A stretch of 64,000 nucleotides of DNA from Bacillus paramycoides (GCF_001884235.1 NZ_MAOI01000073.1:1-64000); one strand, 5' to 3'. Shown: positions 16,520 through 25,404, counted from the first letter of the stretch. Numbers and translations are program-made. The notes: generated by a model not told the origin, from the letters alone.

Positions 16520-17560
16520 TCATACTGGTTGATCATTAAAATATTTACGTTTAAACCAAAAAGCGACATTTACAAGTGCAATCATTACAGGTACTTCAAC
16601 TAACGGTCCGATGACGGCTGCAAATGCCGCACCTGAATGAATACCAAACACACCAACTGCTACAGCAATCGCTAATTCAAAGTTATTACTACCTGCTGTA
16701 AATGCTAACGTTGTTGTTACCGGATAATTTGCACCAATTTTTCTTCCCATAAAGAAAGAAACGAAAAACATCACGATAAAATAAATGAATAACGGAATTG
16801 CTATTCTTACTACATCTAGTGGTACGCTAACAATCATTTCTCCTTTTAAAGAGAACATAACGATGATCGTAAATAGCAATGCAATTAATGTAATTGGACT
16901 AATCTTAGGTATAAACACCTTTTCATACCACTGTCTTCCTTTTAGCTTCACTAGTACAAAGCGTGTCAACATACCTGCAATAAAAGGAATTCCCAAATAG
17001 ATAAATACTGATTTCGCAACTTCTACCATTGTAATACTAACGATAGCCCCTTCAATTCCTAACCATTCTGGGATTACTGTTACAAATACGTATGCATAAA
17101 TCGAGAAAAATAACATTTGAAATACCGAATTAAAAGCAACTAAACCTGCTGCATATTCTTTATCACCATCAGCAAGATCGTTCCAAACAATTACCATTGC
17201 AATACAACGTGCTAAACCAATCATAATGAGCCCGACCATGTATTCTGGTTTATCAGGAAGAAAAATAATTGCTAAAACAAACATAAGTACAGGCCCAATA
17301 ATCCAGTTTTGTACTAATGATAGAACTAACACTTTTACATCTTTAAATACCCGCCCCATTTCCTCGTAGCGAACCTTCGCCAACGGTGGATACATCATTA
17401 AAATTAAACCAACAGCAAGTGGAACAGACGTCGTTCCAACTTGTAATGTATTAAGTCCATCTACTACACTAGGAAACACAAATCCTAAACCAATTCCAAC
17501 AGCCATAGCTAGAAAAATCCATAGTGTTAAATATCGATCTAGAAAAGATAAACTTTTCAT
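16520..17560 (-). CDS. arsB: Arsenite efflux transporter, ACR3 family
   Basis: Exports arsenite across the cytoplasmic membrane using the proton gradient. The 346-residue protein has ten predicted helices and the ACR3 landmarks [14 protein letters not shown] (~55-68) and [18 protein letters not shown] (~117-134), where the conserved Cys is needed for transport. The C-terminus FNDQPV follows the last helix. ATG at 17560 follows AAGGGGGA. It lies 17 bases after arsI, and its stop is followed closely by arsC, so the four genes are one transcript. Called arsB here by context; it belongs to ACR3, not the E. coli ArsB family. Confidence 0.92.
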   Translation of the reverse strand: MKSLSFLDRYLTLWIFLAMAVGIGLGFVFPSVVDGLNTLQVGTTSVPLAVGLILMMYPPLAKVRYEEMGRVFKDVKVLVLSLVQNWIIGPVLMFVLAIIFLPDKPEYMVGLIMIGLARCIAMVIVWNDLADGDKEYAAGLVAFNSVFQMLFFSIYAYVFVTVIPEWLGIEGAIVSITMVEVAKSVFIYLGIPFIAGMLTRFVLVKLKGRQWYEKVFIPKISPITLIALLFTIIVMFSLKGEMIVSVPLDVVRIAIPLFIYFIVMFFVSFFMGRKIGANYPVTTTLAFTAGSNNFELAIAVAVGVFGIHSGAAFAAVIGPLVEVPVMIALVNVAFWFKRKYFNDQPV

Positions 17561-17576
17561 TTTATCCCCCTTCTCA

Positions 17577-18014
17577 TTAACAACAAGAATTTTTATCTGC
17601 TGCGTTAGAAGTCGTACAGCAAGATGAATCTTCTATTTTATGAACATCACTATCTGCTTTTGTATAAAAGAACTCCCACTCGTTACCATCGGGATCCGTT
17701 ACCCAGAACTTATCTTGTACGGCATAGCAACAAGTAGTATCCATTTCATCACGTGCAAAGAAACCTTCCTTTTCTAATCTTTCTTTATGAAATGCAATTT
17801 CTTCGGCTGTATCCACTTGGAAACCAAAATGATTCACCTGATTTCCCCCCACTTCATCTCGTACATTAAGTGTAAAATTAAGACCTGGGTTTTCTAATAA
17901 AAATTTTGCATAATCTGTTTTCACTTTAACTGGTGATACACCAAATACCTTCTCATAAAATTCAATAGACTTCTCTAAATTAGTAACATTTATACCAACA
18001 TGAACATATCTCAT
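17577..18014 (-). CDS. arsI: ArsI-type C-As lyase (VOC family)
   Basis: A 145-residue non-heme iron dioxygenase that splits the carbon-arsenic bond of trivalent organoarsenicals such as methylarsenite. It has VOC metal ligands His5 (VHVGINV), His62 (NHFGFQV) and Glu114 (EWEFF), and the vicinal cysteine pair Cys95-Cys96 in [13 protein letters not shown] that binds the arsenical. The tail is rich in Cys pairs (SSCC, NSCC). Older annotations call such proteins CadI. Second gene of the ars operon, with an ArsR-like operator directly upstream between it and arsR (18041-18062). Confidence 0.88.
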   Translation of the reverse strand: MRYVHVGINVTNLEKSIEFYEKVFGVSPVKVKTDYAKFLLENPGLNFTLNVRDEVGGNQVNHFGFQVDTAEEIAFHKERLEKEGFFARDEMDTTCCYAVQDKFWVTDPDGNEWEFFYTKADSDVHKIEDSSCCTTSNAADKNSCC

Positions 18015-18040
18015 AACTTATTCCTCCCCTTAAAATGTTA

Positions 18041-18062
18041 TTAATCAATTTTTTTTGATTAA
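18041..18062. promoter_or_regulatory. ArsR-type operator between arsR and arsI
   Basis: Core ATCAATTTTTTTTGAT (18044-18059), extended by TTA and TAA on either side to a 22-bp dyad. It is the same sequence as the operator in front of arsR (18399-18414) and fits the ATCAA-N6-TTGAT pattern of ArsR sites. Its place inside the operon suggests separate control of arsI-acr3-arsC. Confidence 0.65.
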
Positions 18063-18074
18063 TAGTGCAAAATT

Positions 18075-18380
18075 TTAACAACAGCTACCTTTGCCTGTTT
18101 TTCTAAAGATACAGCATAATTCTTCTGATAATAAATTATTTACTGCCGCATCATTTAAATCATAATAACTCCACGTACCTTTTGTTTCTTTTACAATTAA
18201 ACCTGCATCTAATAAAATTTTCAAATGATATGACAACTTAGATTGCGTCATTTCAAAAACCTCTGTTAAATCACATACACACGTCTGTCCTCGTTGACAA
18301 AGTTCATACATAATCTCTAAACGCTTCTGATCAGCCAATGCTTTAAATTTTTTCTCATACAATTGAAAATCTTGTGCCAC
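18075..18380 (-). CDS. arsR: ArsR arsenical repressor
   Basis: A 101-residue ArsR/SmtB winged-helix repressor that leaves DNA on binding arsenite or antimonite. The metal site TCVCDLTE has Cys34 and Cys36 in the alpha-3 position, followed by the recognition helix (FEMTQSKLSYHLKILLDAGLI). The C-terminus ends GKGSCC, adding two Cys that could be a further ligand or interact with metalloid. Start ATG at 18380 has GAAGGGAAG upstream. First gene of the operon; two ArsR-type dyads lie ahead of it. Confidence 0.92.
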   Translation of the reverse strand: MAQDFQLYEKKFKALADQKRLEIMYELCQRGQTCVCDLTEVFEMTQSKLSYHLKILLDAGLIVKETKGTWSYYDLNDAAVNNLLSEELCCIFRKTGKGSCC

Positions 18381-18398
18381 TATAATTCACTTCCCTTC

Positions 18399-18476
18399 AT
18401 CAATTTTTTTTGATGTTTATAGTATATACGCTGGTGAGTTCTTTATGCAACTGGTTAATCAATTTTTTTTGTTTAA
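18399..18476. promoter_or_regulatory. ars promoter region with two further ArsR-type operators
   Basis: ATCAATTTTTTTTGAT at 18399-18414, 19 bases before the arsR start, and a half-degenerate copy TTAATCAATTTTTTTTG at 18455-18471 (followed by TTTAA instead of ATTAA). The minus-strand promoter must lie among them. Three copies in 440 bases indicate ArsR autoregulation. Confidence 0.6.
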
Positions 18477-18520
18477 TATACAAACCTTTTCTCCTATCAT
18501 AAATTTTCTGCAAATAAAAA

Positions 18521-18558
18521 GAACCGTAGCCTTCCCGAAATGGAAAAATTATGGTTCA
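18521..18558 (-). terminator. Probable terminator of the SDR gene
   Basis: GAACCGTA (18521-18528) pairs with TATGGTTC (18551-18558) with one G-U pair; on the minus strand the stem is followed by TTTTTATTT. It lies about 100 bases after the SDR stop and before the ars promoter. Confidence 0.5.
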
Positions 18559-18657
18559 TATCGTAATTTGATCTATTTCCAAACGGTAGTGCTCCATAAC
18601 TATCAAACTAATAAAATGCGAAATCTAAAGCTGATGGTTATGAAGCGCCCCCCTTTT

Positions 18658-19422
18658 CTATAGACAAAACCCTCCAGAAACATCTAAAATCTGTCCCGTT
18701 ACCCAACGACTATCAGAAGAAGCAAGGAATGCTACTGCATCTGCAATATCTTCAACTTGCCCTATTCGTCCAAAAACAGATGAATTCGTAGCAAAATTTC
18801 GTATTTCTGGATTATCTAGCAATTTCGCATTAATATCTGTCTTCGTATATCCGGGCATAATTGTATTAACAGTTATACCTCTTTCTCCAAGATGTTTAGC
18901 TAGAGGAAGTGTCATCGTATTTAGTGCACCTTTACTTAAACCATATGCAATTGATCCCGTAAAACCAAGTCGTACTTCGGCTGATGAAATGTTGATAATG
19001 CGCCCTTCTGCTCGTAGTAATGGTAATGTTTGCTGGATTAAGAAGAACGGTGCCTTCATATTTACGGCCATAATTTCATCAAAAACTTCTTCTGTCGTAT
19101 CTTCAATTGTCCCTTGCGTACCTATACCTGCATTGTTAACTAAAATATCAATCTCTGATGTACCAACTCTTGTTTGCAGTTCATTCTTTAATTGATCTAC
19201 TAACTTGTTGACACCATCAATTGAATTGAGCTCAGCTTCAATTAAGAACGCTTTTCCTCCATTAGATTCAATCTCTCTAACCGTTTCATCTGCAGCTGTT
19301 TTATTTCGGCCGTAGTGAATCACAACTAATGCCCCATCTTTCGCCAATCTCATTGCAATGGCACGACCGATTCCACGACTCGCCCCTGTTACTAACGCTA
19401 TTTTCCCATCAAGATTTTTCAT
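18658..19422 (-). CDS. Short-chain dehydrogenase/reductase
   Basis: A 254-residue NAD(P)-dependent oxidoreductase of the classical SDR type, resembling FabG-like reductases. It has the cofactor motif TGASRGIG (about residues 11-18), NNAG (~95), catalytic Ser (INISSAE, ~147), Tyr160 and Lys164 (YGLSK). The C-terminus ends in the common GGFCL. I start at the ATG at 19422, nine bases after AGGAAGG; the ATG at 19431 touches that site. It diverges from an Lrp/AsnC-type regulator, a likely controller. Substrate unknown. Confidence 0.85.
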   Translation of the reverse strand: MKNLDGKIALVTGASRGIGRAIAMRLAKDGALVVIHYGRNKTAADETVREIESNGGKAFLIEAELNSIDGVNKLVDQLKNELQTRVGTSEIDILVNNAGIGTQGTIEDTTEEVFDEIMAVNMKAPFFLIQQTLPLLRAEGRIINISSAEVRLGFTGSIAYGLSKGALNTMTLPLAKHLGERGITVNTIMPGYTKTDINAKLLDNPEIRNFATNSSVFGRIGQVEDIADAVAFLASSDSRWVTGQILDVSGGFCL

Positions 19423-19589
19423 TTTTTCCATCCTTCCTAAATTTCCGTTTAATAAATCCTATACTTATATTTTCATTCAAACACCAATAATTTTAAATAT
19501 AGATTTATAGGGAATTCAGTTTGTTAACTTATGATATTATAGTTATAATTCACTATTTACTTTAGAAAATAAAACAAGGAGGCTACACA

Positions 19590-20030
19590 ATGCAAAATGC
19601 AGTAAAACTGGATGAAATCGATCATAAAATTATGAACCTGTTATATGAAAATGCGAGAATTTCCGTTTCAGAAATAGGACGGATTATATCCATGACGCAA
19701 CCTGCTGTAAAAGAACGGATTAACAAGCTTGAAGATCAAGGCGTTATAGCTGCTTACCGAACGAAATTTGAGCCTTCCAAAATTAATAAAAACATTCAAG
19801 CTTTCATTATGTTTAAAACAAGCCAATGCTCTGATTTTATCCAATTTTGTAATGCCGCTCCTGAAGTAACAGATTTATATCGAATTAGCGGGGAATTTAA
19901 TTATATGATGAAGGTCATGAGCGATTCGATGGATTCTCTCGCTACATTTTTAGATTCTTTAATGCAATTTGGATTATCGTCTCCTTTAATTGTTTTAAAG
20001 AGTGAATTTGAAGAGAAATTGTCGTTCTGA
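19590..20030 (+). CDS. Lrp/AsnC family transcriptional regulator
   Basis: A 146-residue regulator: an N-terminal helix-turn-helix (LDEIDHKIMNLLYENARISVSEIGRIISMTQPAVKERINKLE, residues 7-48) and a C-terminal RAM ligand-binding domain (about 60-140). Such proteins respond to amino acids or related small molecules. ATG at 19590 follows AAGGAGG. It is divergent from the SDR gene, with 158 bases between them, and probably controls it and itself. It ends in convergence with the M20 hydrolase gene. Confidence 0.87.
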   Translation: MQNAVKLDEIDHKIMNLLYENARISVSEIGRIISMTQPAVKERINKLEDQGVIAAYRTKFEPSKINKNIQAFIMFKTSQCSDFIQFCNAAPEVTDLYRISGEFNYMMKVMSDSMDSLATFLDSLMQFGLSSPLIVLKSEFEEKLSF

Positions 20031-20113
20031 TAAAGGGATAAGAGAATTAACACCTCAATGTGAAAATGAACAATTTATTTAAGGTGATAAGCACAAACTT
20101 TCCTCAAAAAAGA

Positions 20114-20140
20114 AAAAGGAGTGGGTCATCCACTCCTTTT
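20114..20140 (-). terminator. Terminator of the M20 hydrolase transcript
   Basis: AAAAGGAGTGG (20114-20124) pairs with CCACTCCTTTT (20130-20140); minus-strand continuation is CTTTTTCTTTTTT. It sits six bases after the M20 stop and may also serve the converging Lrp gene. Confidence 0.75.
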
Positions 20141-20146
20141 AACCAC

Positions 20147-21352
20147 CTATCCCTGATTCCTCTGCACCTCTCTAAACTCTTCCTTCACCTTCTCTAACAG
20201 CCCTTCTTCCGTAATTAATCGATACGCCGTATTTGCCAACGCTTTTGCCGATGTAATTAACGCTTTGTCTCCTAGTTCCGAACGTGCTGCTTCTCTAAAT
20301 TCATTCGTATGAGCAATTAAGTCATCTGGACCGATTTTAATGTACGGGTGAATTGTCGGTACGACTTGGCTTACGTTTCCTGCGTCCGTTGAGCCGATTC
20401 CTACTCTTTCTTTACGGTTCACATCTTCACCTAGTAATTCTAGTTCTTCAGCTACGACGTCATTAAATGTTTTTGCTACGAGTAATTCATCGATTTCATT
20501 TTGGAATTGATGAATTTTCACTTTTGTACCTGTTGCTAATGCTGCCCCTTGCGCGATGTTTCTTACTTTTTCCGTTACTTCCGCACATCTTTTTCTCGTT
20601 GCTGCACGGATGAAGAACCTTGCTGATGCGTAGTCCGGAATAATGTTAGGTGCTTTTCCGCCTTCTGTAATGACACCATGGATTTTCACATCTGATGGAA
20701 GTTGTTGGCGAAGTGCATTAATACTGTTATACAGCTGGATAATCGCATCTAATGCGTTAATCCCTTCTTCAGGTGACGCAGCTGCATGAGCTGTTTTCCC
20801 GTAAAAATGAAAATCAAGTGGATCAACCGCTAGTGACGGACTCGTTGGAGCTGTTTTTCCGCTCGGATGAATCATAAGCGCCGCATCAATGTTTTTAAAT
20901 AAACCAGCCTTTACATAACTCGCCTTCGCACTACCGTTTGGTCCCCCTTCTTCAGCTGGTGTCCCGAACACGACAACCTCCCCGCCGATTTCTTCAAGCG
21001 TTTCGGATAATGCGATTGCTGCTGCAACGCTAATTGTTCCGATTAAATTGTGACCACACGCATGACCTAATCCTGGTAAAGCATCATACTCCGCTAAAAA
21101 GGCGATTACTGGTCCTTGTTTCCCTGAACTTTTCCGCGCAATAAAACCTGTTTCATGTCCAGCTATATTATGTTGCAGCTGAAAACCTGCACTTCCAAGC
21201 AATAAACTTAACGTTCTTGATGCGTAAAATTCTTGATTACCAATCTCCGGATTCGCATGAATGTCATGACTTGTTTCTATGTACTTTTCCTTATTTCTTT
21301 CTATACTCCGGGCAATTGTTTTTCTTTGTGACGTTACTCCTGTCGCTCCCAT
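20147..21352 (-). CDS. M20 family amidohydrolase/peptidase under S-box control
   Basis: A 401-residue metal-dependent amidohydrolase (M20D, AbgB/aminoacylase-like). Metal and catalytic motifs: AFLAEYDALPGLGHACGHNLIG (~84-105, with Asp, His and Cys), GTPAEEGGPNG (~130, catalytic Glu and metal Glu), and GSTDAGNVSQVVPTIHPYIKIG (~318-339, His). Dimerisation domain about 165-285. ATG at 21352 follows AAAGGAGGA. A SAM-I riboswitch and terminator precede it, so it is made when SAM is low; a role releasing cysteine, methionine or another sulfur compound from an N-acyl or amide precursor is likely. The exact substrate is unknown. Confidence 0.85.
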   Translation of the reverse strand: MGATGVTSQRKTIARSIERNKEKYIETSHDIHANPEIGNQEFYASRTLSLLLGSAGFQLQHNIAGHETGFIARKSSGKQGPVIAFLAEYDALPGLGHACGHNLIGTISVAAAIALSETLEEIGGEVVVFGTPAEEGGPNGSAKASYVKAGLFKNIDAALMIHPSGKTAPTSPSLAVDPLDFHFYGKTAHAAASPEEGINALDAIIQLYNSINALRQQLPSDVKIHGVITEGGKAPNIIPDYASARFFIRAATRKRCAEVTEKVRNIAQGAALATGTKVKIHQFQNEIDELLVAKTFNDVVAEELELLGEDVNRKERVGIGSTDAGNVSQVVPTIHPYIKIGPDDLIAHTNEFREAARSELGDKALITSAKALANTAYRLITEEGLLEKVKEEFREVQRNQG

Positions 21353-21380
21353 TTTTCTTCCTCCTTTATTTTCACGTAAA

Positions 21381-21413
21381 AAAGCCTCTTTCTAAAAGAT
21401 AGAAAGAGGCTTT
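21381..21413 (-). terminator. Riboswitch expression-platform terminator
   Basis: Stem AAAGCCTCTTTCT / AGAAAGAGGCTTT with eight-base loop, followed on the minus strand by TTTTTTACG. It lies between the S-box aptamer (21438-21543) and the M20 start at 21352, where the SAM-bound aptamer would allow it to form and stop transcription. Confidence 0.85.
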
Positions 21414-21437
21414 GGCATATACAGTCAAAATGAGCTT

Positions 21438-21543
21438 CTTTCTTATCTTTCAAGTTAACTTGCTGGAATTGGCACAGTATTCATATAGAATCCGCTGCCG
21501 AGGTTTCGTAGGGCCAGTCCCTCCACCTCTCGTGATAAGAATT
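21438..21543 (-). ncRNA. SAM-I (S-box) riboswitch aptamer
   Basis: On the minus strand the hallmark conserved blocks appear in order: TTCTTATCACGAGAGGTGGA, GGGACTGGCCC, GAAACCTCGGCAGC, GTGCCAATTCCAGCAAG, and GAAAGATAAGAA, whose last bases pair with the first to close helix P1. These match the S-box consensus of Bacillus methionine and cysteine genes. Together with the terminator at 21381-21413 it forms a complete off-switch for the M20 gene. Confidence 0.93.
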
Positions 21544-21616
21544 TTCATAAAATTGTATTAAATTATTTTTATTCTAAGTTTATTCCGACTAAAAGTCAAG
21601 GAATTCCTATCCGATT

Positions 21617-23896
21617 TTACCGAATATCTAAAAATCCTTTTAATACACCAATTGTTTCAGGTGCTTGTAGTCTTGCGCATATGTACGGAAATTCCGTACC
21701 ACCTTCAAACATCATTTGAGATGTTAACGGTGCTCCTGCCCAAAAAATTTCATCATCGATTAATATAAACGGGAACGATTTGTTTTGCCTTTGTAACTTT
21801 ACATTTTTTAATGGAACTGGTCCATCACTATATACCGTTACTTGTGCATTCGTACGCATTAACGCTTGCCATACTCGTTTATCAACTTGCCTTGTACTTG
21901 GAAGTGAAATGATAATTTTTCGCTTTGCCGCTAAAAAATCTTTTAATAGTCCTTTCGGCTCCTCAAGATTCATTTCCATAAACCAGCGTAAACGTTTCGA
22001 AATTTTTCGCTCCCACACTTGTCTTGATGTCGTGCGATCATACACATCTCCGTGACGTTCTATATGAGCTGTTAATTGTGATAACGCTTGTTTTCTCGAC
22101 AAGTTTTTACGCATATAGTGGCAATCTGATAATTGAATGAACTTCCCTCTCGCTCTCGTTACAGCTACATTGACGAGACGATGGTTTTTATGATCAAAGA
22201 ATAACACACCAGGACGTTCTTGCGGATAACTATCCACCGTATCAAATATCATCATATCTCTTTCGGAACCTTGAAACTTATGAACTGTTGCGGCTAAAAC
22301 TGGTACGTGTTGATATTTCGTTCTCTGCAACAGTTCTCTAATACACGTTGATAAAAAGCGGGACTGTGCTCGGTACGGCGTAACAACACCGATAGATTGA
22401 ACACCGTCTAACAGTCCAATTAAAATCATTTGCATCGCTACTAAGCCAGACATAATATTAAAACGAGAACCAGAAGCAGCGTCTTTTAAAGAAAAGGCTC
22501 CCATTAAGCTCGTATCAAATAAAACATTCGCCTCATTTGCGAACGGTTGTAGTTTCGCAAGTTCTTGACGCTCTGAAACAGATGGATGATCATACACTCT
22601 ATTTTTATAAATAAATGAGTTTGTAAACTTAGATATATCTGCATGCATACGTCTTTGTTCCTGCAACATAAAAAGGTTGGGATGTGCTTCTGATTTATTT
22701 ACAGAATCAACAATCCCTGCGTGATAAAACATATCTTCACCGAGCCATTTTCGAACGAGTTCGTGGTTCGCCATTGCGATTGGAGGTAACTGTAAAAAGT
22801 CGCCACAAACGACAATACGTTTTCCAAGAGAAGCAGCTAATGCGATTTGCGGAACATATGCCATACTCACTTCATCTACGACAACTAGATCAAATGTACG
22901 CTCATAAATAAGCGCATCAATTGCACATTTCGATAAAGTCGCACCGATTACTTTCGCATTTTCAATATATTCTTTTTCTACTTCTTTAATTTTCGCTTTT
23001 TGTTTTCGAAGTTCACTTTCTATTTCTTGCATACGCTTCTTATCAGAAGACGTCGCCTTATACGATAGAATTTTTTCACGAAGATCTTGGCGTGTTTCTT
23101 CTAAATAAAGCCTTTCCTCTCCCCATAATCCATTCGTCGTTTCTACTAGCCTCGATGCAAGTAACGTTTCATGATTTCGTATATGTTCATGTTGGCTAAA
23201 ACCGTAACGAACGATTTCTCCAGGTGTCCATTTCTTTTTCTTCTCAATTTGCTTCGTTACTTCACTCATTAATACGTCTACTGCCGCATTACTATGAGCT
23301 AACACAAGTACCGATTTTCCTTTTTGATAATGAGCTGAAATAATACGTGATAAATTGTAAGACTTCCCTGTTCCGGGCGGTCCCCAAACGTACGTTGTCG
23401 GATTGTAAAATGAGCGATACGCCAATTCATTTTTCGTATTTTTCATCTTCTCAATATGCTTCGGACTGCTCGTTCCATCTACAAGACGCTTTATACGATT
23501 ACGTTTCAGCTTATCTTTACGAGCTTCTTTCAATCTCTCTTGCAGTTGTTCTAACAATTGCCACGGTTCACTGTATAAAACAGCTTCTCTTATTTCACCT
23601 TGTATATAATCATTTAATTTCAGTTCTATTTCTAATCCATGTACAGATAATACTTCCCCCGTTGCTTCCTCACCATCGAACTCAATTCGAATTGGTGACC
23701 CTTCAGGTAAGCTTACTTCCGAAATAAGCTGAAATACGTATACTGTACTTTCATAATCTGTATATAAGAAACGACCGTTAATGATAGAGATTTTACTACC
23801 ACCTATCGTTTTCCAATGTTTAATTTCATATGCTAATGCATAATGCCACTCTTTCATCGTTTCCGTTAATGAAGGAGTTTGAGTAGTTGTATTCAT
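21617..23896 (-). CDS. Superfamily 1 (UPF1-like) DNA/RNA helicase
   Basis: A 759-residue AAA-type helicase. Motif I GPPGTGKSYNLSRI (~170), motif II VVVDEVSM (~335, DExx box), motif III VVCGDFLQLPP (~361), VVTPYRAQ (~508), QGSERDMMIFDTVDS (~541) and motif VI VNVAVTRARGKF (~575) are all visible. A linker of charged coiled-coil (~260-310) separates Walker A from B, as in 1B stalks. The last ~110 residues look like a phospholipase-D-like or regulatory domain (KRKIIISLPSTRQVDKRVWQ). Start at ATG 23896, seven bases from AGGAGA. Role in nucleic-acid repair or RNA handling is not defined. Confidence 0.85.
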   Translation of the reverse strand: MNTTTQTPSLTETMKEWHYALAYEIKHWKTIGGSKISIINGRFLYTDYESTVYVFQLISEVSLPEGSPIRIEFDGEEATGEVLSVHGLEIELKLNDYIQGEIREAVLYSEPWQLLEQLQERLKEARKDKLKRNRIKRLVDGTSSPKHIEKMKNTKNELAYRSFYNPTTYVWGPPGTGKSYNLSRIISAHYQKGKSVLVLAHSNAAVDVLMSEVTKQIEKKKKWTPGEIVRYGFSQHEHIRNHETLLASRLVETTNGLWGEERLYLEETRQDLREKILSYKATSSDKKRMQEIESELRKQKAKIKEVEKEYIENAKVIGATLSKCAIDALIYERTFDLVVVDEVSMAYVPQIALAASLGKRIVVCGDFLQLPPIAMANHELVRKWLGEDMFYHAGIVDSVNKSEAHPNLFMLQEQRRMHADISKFTNSFIYKNRVYDHPSVSERQELAKLQPFANEANVLFDTSLMGAFSLKDAASGSRFNIMSGLVAMQMILIGLLDGVQSIGVVTPYRAQSRFLSTCIRELLQRTKYQHVPVLAATVHKFQGSERDMMIFDTVDSYPQERPGVLFFDHKNHRLVNVAVTRARGKFIQLSDCHYMRKNLSRKQALSQLTAHIERHGDVYDRTTSRQVWERKISKRLRWFMEMNLEEPKGLLKDFLAAKRKIIISLPSTRQVDKRVWQALMRTNAQVTVYSDGPVPLKNVKLQRQNKSFPFILIDDEIFWAGAPLTSQMMFEGGTEFPYICARLQAPETIGVLKGFLDIR

Positions 23897-24039
23897 AAAA
23901 TAATCTCCTTCCTTCTCCCCAAACATACTTTCTCACTATACCATATAACGCTCTAAAATTTGTAACAATTATATCTTGCTTATTTTCTTAATTTTCAATA
24001 TTATGTAATGTATATAATTTTCAGAAAGAAGGAATCTAC

Positions 24040-24432
24040 ATGCCAGTCAGAAGAATTGAACACGTCGGACTTATGGTTACAAACTTAGAAACATCCATCT
24101 CATTTTATGAAGAAGTAGTCGGCTTACAGCTCATTAAACGTATGGGGCACCCAAATCCAGACTTAAAACTCGCTTTTTTAGGCGTAGAAGAATCAAAAGA
24201 AACGATACTCGAACTAATTGAGGGTTACAACTCTTCTCTTCCGGCAGAAGGAAAAGTACATCACATTTGCTTCAAAGTAGATTCATTAGAAGATGAAATC
24301 GAAAGACTAAAGAAACACAAAGTAACCTTTTTACTAGGAGAAGAAATTGAAACATTACCCGATGGAACACGTTACATATTCTTCGCTGGTCCTGATGGAG
24401 AGTGGATTGAGTTTTTTGAGACGGAGAGATAA
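24040..24432 (+). CDS. VOC-family protein, methylmalonyl-CoA epimerase/lactoylglutathione-lyase-like
   Basis: A 130-residue single VOC domain with two beta-alpha-beta-beta-beta units: RIEHVGLMVTNLETSISFYEEVVGL (His8 ligand), KVHHICFKVDSLE (~87, His) and the C-terminal EWIEFFETE with a Glu ligand. The pattern matches annotated lactoylglutathione lyase-like proteins of Bacillus; real substrate unknown. ATG at 24040 follows AAAGAAGGA. The stop codon TAA (24430-24432) lies within the ATAAAG start of a small bcr1-like remnant, so the C-terminus may have been set by that insertion. Confidence 0.82.
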   Translation: MPVRRIEHVGLMVTNLETSISFYEEVVGLQLIKRMGHPNPDLKLAFLGVEESKETILELIEGYNSSLPAEGKVHHICFKVDSLEDEIERLKKHKVTFLLGEEIETLPDGTRYIFFAGPDGEWIEFFETER

Positions 24433-24470
24433 AGTAAGACTTTAATTAGAAGGCTTTTGCGGGATAGAAA
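24429..24470 (+). repeat. Short bcr1-like remnant
   Basis: ATAAAGTAAGACTTTAATTAG at 24429-24449 matches the first 21 bases of the full copy at 44281 with one difference, and GCGGGATAGAAA (24459-24470) matches its end (GCGGGATAAATA). The middle ~110 bases are missing. It supplies the stop codon of the VOC gene. Confidence 0.5.
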
Positions 24471-24498
24471 AAGAGCCGGAATTCCGGCTCTTTTTTTT
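24471..24498 (+). terminator. Terminator after the VOC gene
   Basis: GAGCCGGAATTCCGGCTC, a perfect dyad with minimal loop, followed by eight T residues. Confidence 0.9.
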
Positions 24499-24592
24499 GC
24501 AAGTACGCAATCAGTAGCAATAAAACATACCTTCAACCCGAAAACTCACCTATATTAAAAACAATCATTTTGTTAGGAGTAGAGAGTAGAGA

Positions 24593-24916
24593 ATGGTAAA
24601 TACAATCTATATTATTATTTTTTGGATACTTATACTCTTTCCAATCCTTTATATAATCAAGATAAAACATTGGAATTTAAAAATAGTTGCCGTATTTGTT
24701 GGAAGAATCCTATTAAGTGTTATCTTTTTCATAAATGGAATGGTGTTAGGACTGCAACGAAATTGGGTAGAGCCTCCCTATGAAACAGAATGGGATTTTT
24801 TTATAAAGTCTTTGCAACATGGGAAAACTGATGCGCTTATACACTTATTACTTCTAATTATTATCATTACTTTAGATTTAGCAATTACATTTTATTATAT
24901 TAATAAAAAGAAATAA
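24593..24916 (+). CDS. Small membrane protein of unknown function
   Basis: A 107-residue protein with three predicted membrane helices: IYIIIFWILILFPILYII (5-22), IVAVFVGRILLSVIFFINGMVLGL (31-54) and LIHLLLLIIIITLDLAITFYYI (82-103). A short outer or inner loop between helices 2 and 3 carries the charged WVEPPYETEWDFF. I do not recognise the family. The ribosome site is weak (GGAG about 14 bases upstream, GAGAG nearer). It is monocistronic. Confidence 0.6.
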   Translation: MVNTIYIIIFWILILFPILYIIKIKHWNLKIVAVFVGRILLSVIFFINGMVLGLQRNWVEPPYETEWDFFIKSLQHGKTDALIHLLLLIIIITLDLAITFYYINKKK

Positions 24917-25054
24917 GGTAGTTCTCCTGTTTTTTTCTTTCACCTTGGCCCAAATTGATGAGAAAAACGGACCTGTTATCAGGGATTTTCTTGCATTTTC
25001 TCTGTTATACTCATTTAAAAATAGCTTAGATCATACAATCTTCACTACTCCTAG

Positions 25055-25338
25055 TTACAAAATTATAGTTTTGTTCATAATTTTGTAACATGTATAGATG
25101 GATATATGCGTTATAATCAACTTAGCAAATTACAAATAAATTTGCATTTCCTGTGCCCCTTACCTCCCAGTAAGGGGCGTACCCTTTTACAAATAACTAT
25201 TTTAATACAACTTTTTTCACAGTACTTTCACGTCAATTTCACAAATGTAAGAACTCTCATATGTTAGACTTAGTACAACCTTTTCCAAGGAACTATATGC
25301 CAATACACGAATCCCTATCTATATAGGGATTTTTTTAT
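25055..25338 (+). ncRNA. Candidate small RNA with upstream 13-bp-arm dyad
   Basis: No open frame, but an organised series: dyad GTTACAAAATTAT / ATAATTTTGTAAC (about 25055-25088), a TATAAT at 25112-25117, stem GCAAATT / AATTTGC (25125-25145), strong stem GCCCCTTAC / GTAAGGGGC with loop CTCCCA (25155-25178), and an intrinsic terminator AATCCCTAT / ATAGGGATT plus T7 at 25310-25338. The C-rich loop could pair with ribosome-binding sites, as in UCCC-type Gram-positive sRNAs. The -35 region is poor, so the transcript is a hypothesis. Confidence 0.35.
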
Positions 25339-25362
25339 TAAGCATAATAAGACATAAAGGAA

Positions 25363-25404
25363 GAATTCAAAAAAGAAGGGATTATCCCCTTCTTTTTTGA
25401 ATTC
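25363..25404 (-). terminator. Terminator after the YdhR-like gene
   Basis: GAATTCAAAAAAGAAGGG pairs with CCCCTTCTTTTTTGAATTC around ATTAT, an 18-bp stem with its own T-run inside the 3' arm on either strand. Confidence 0.75.
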
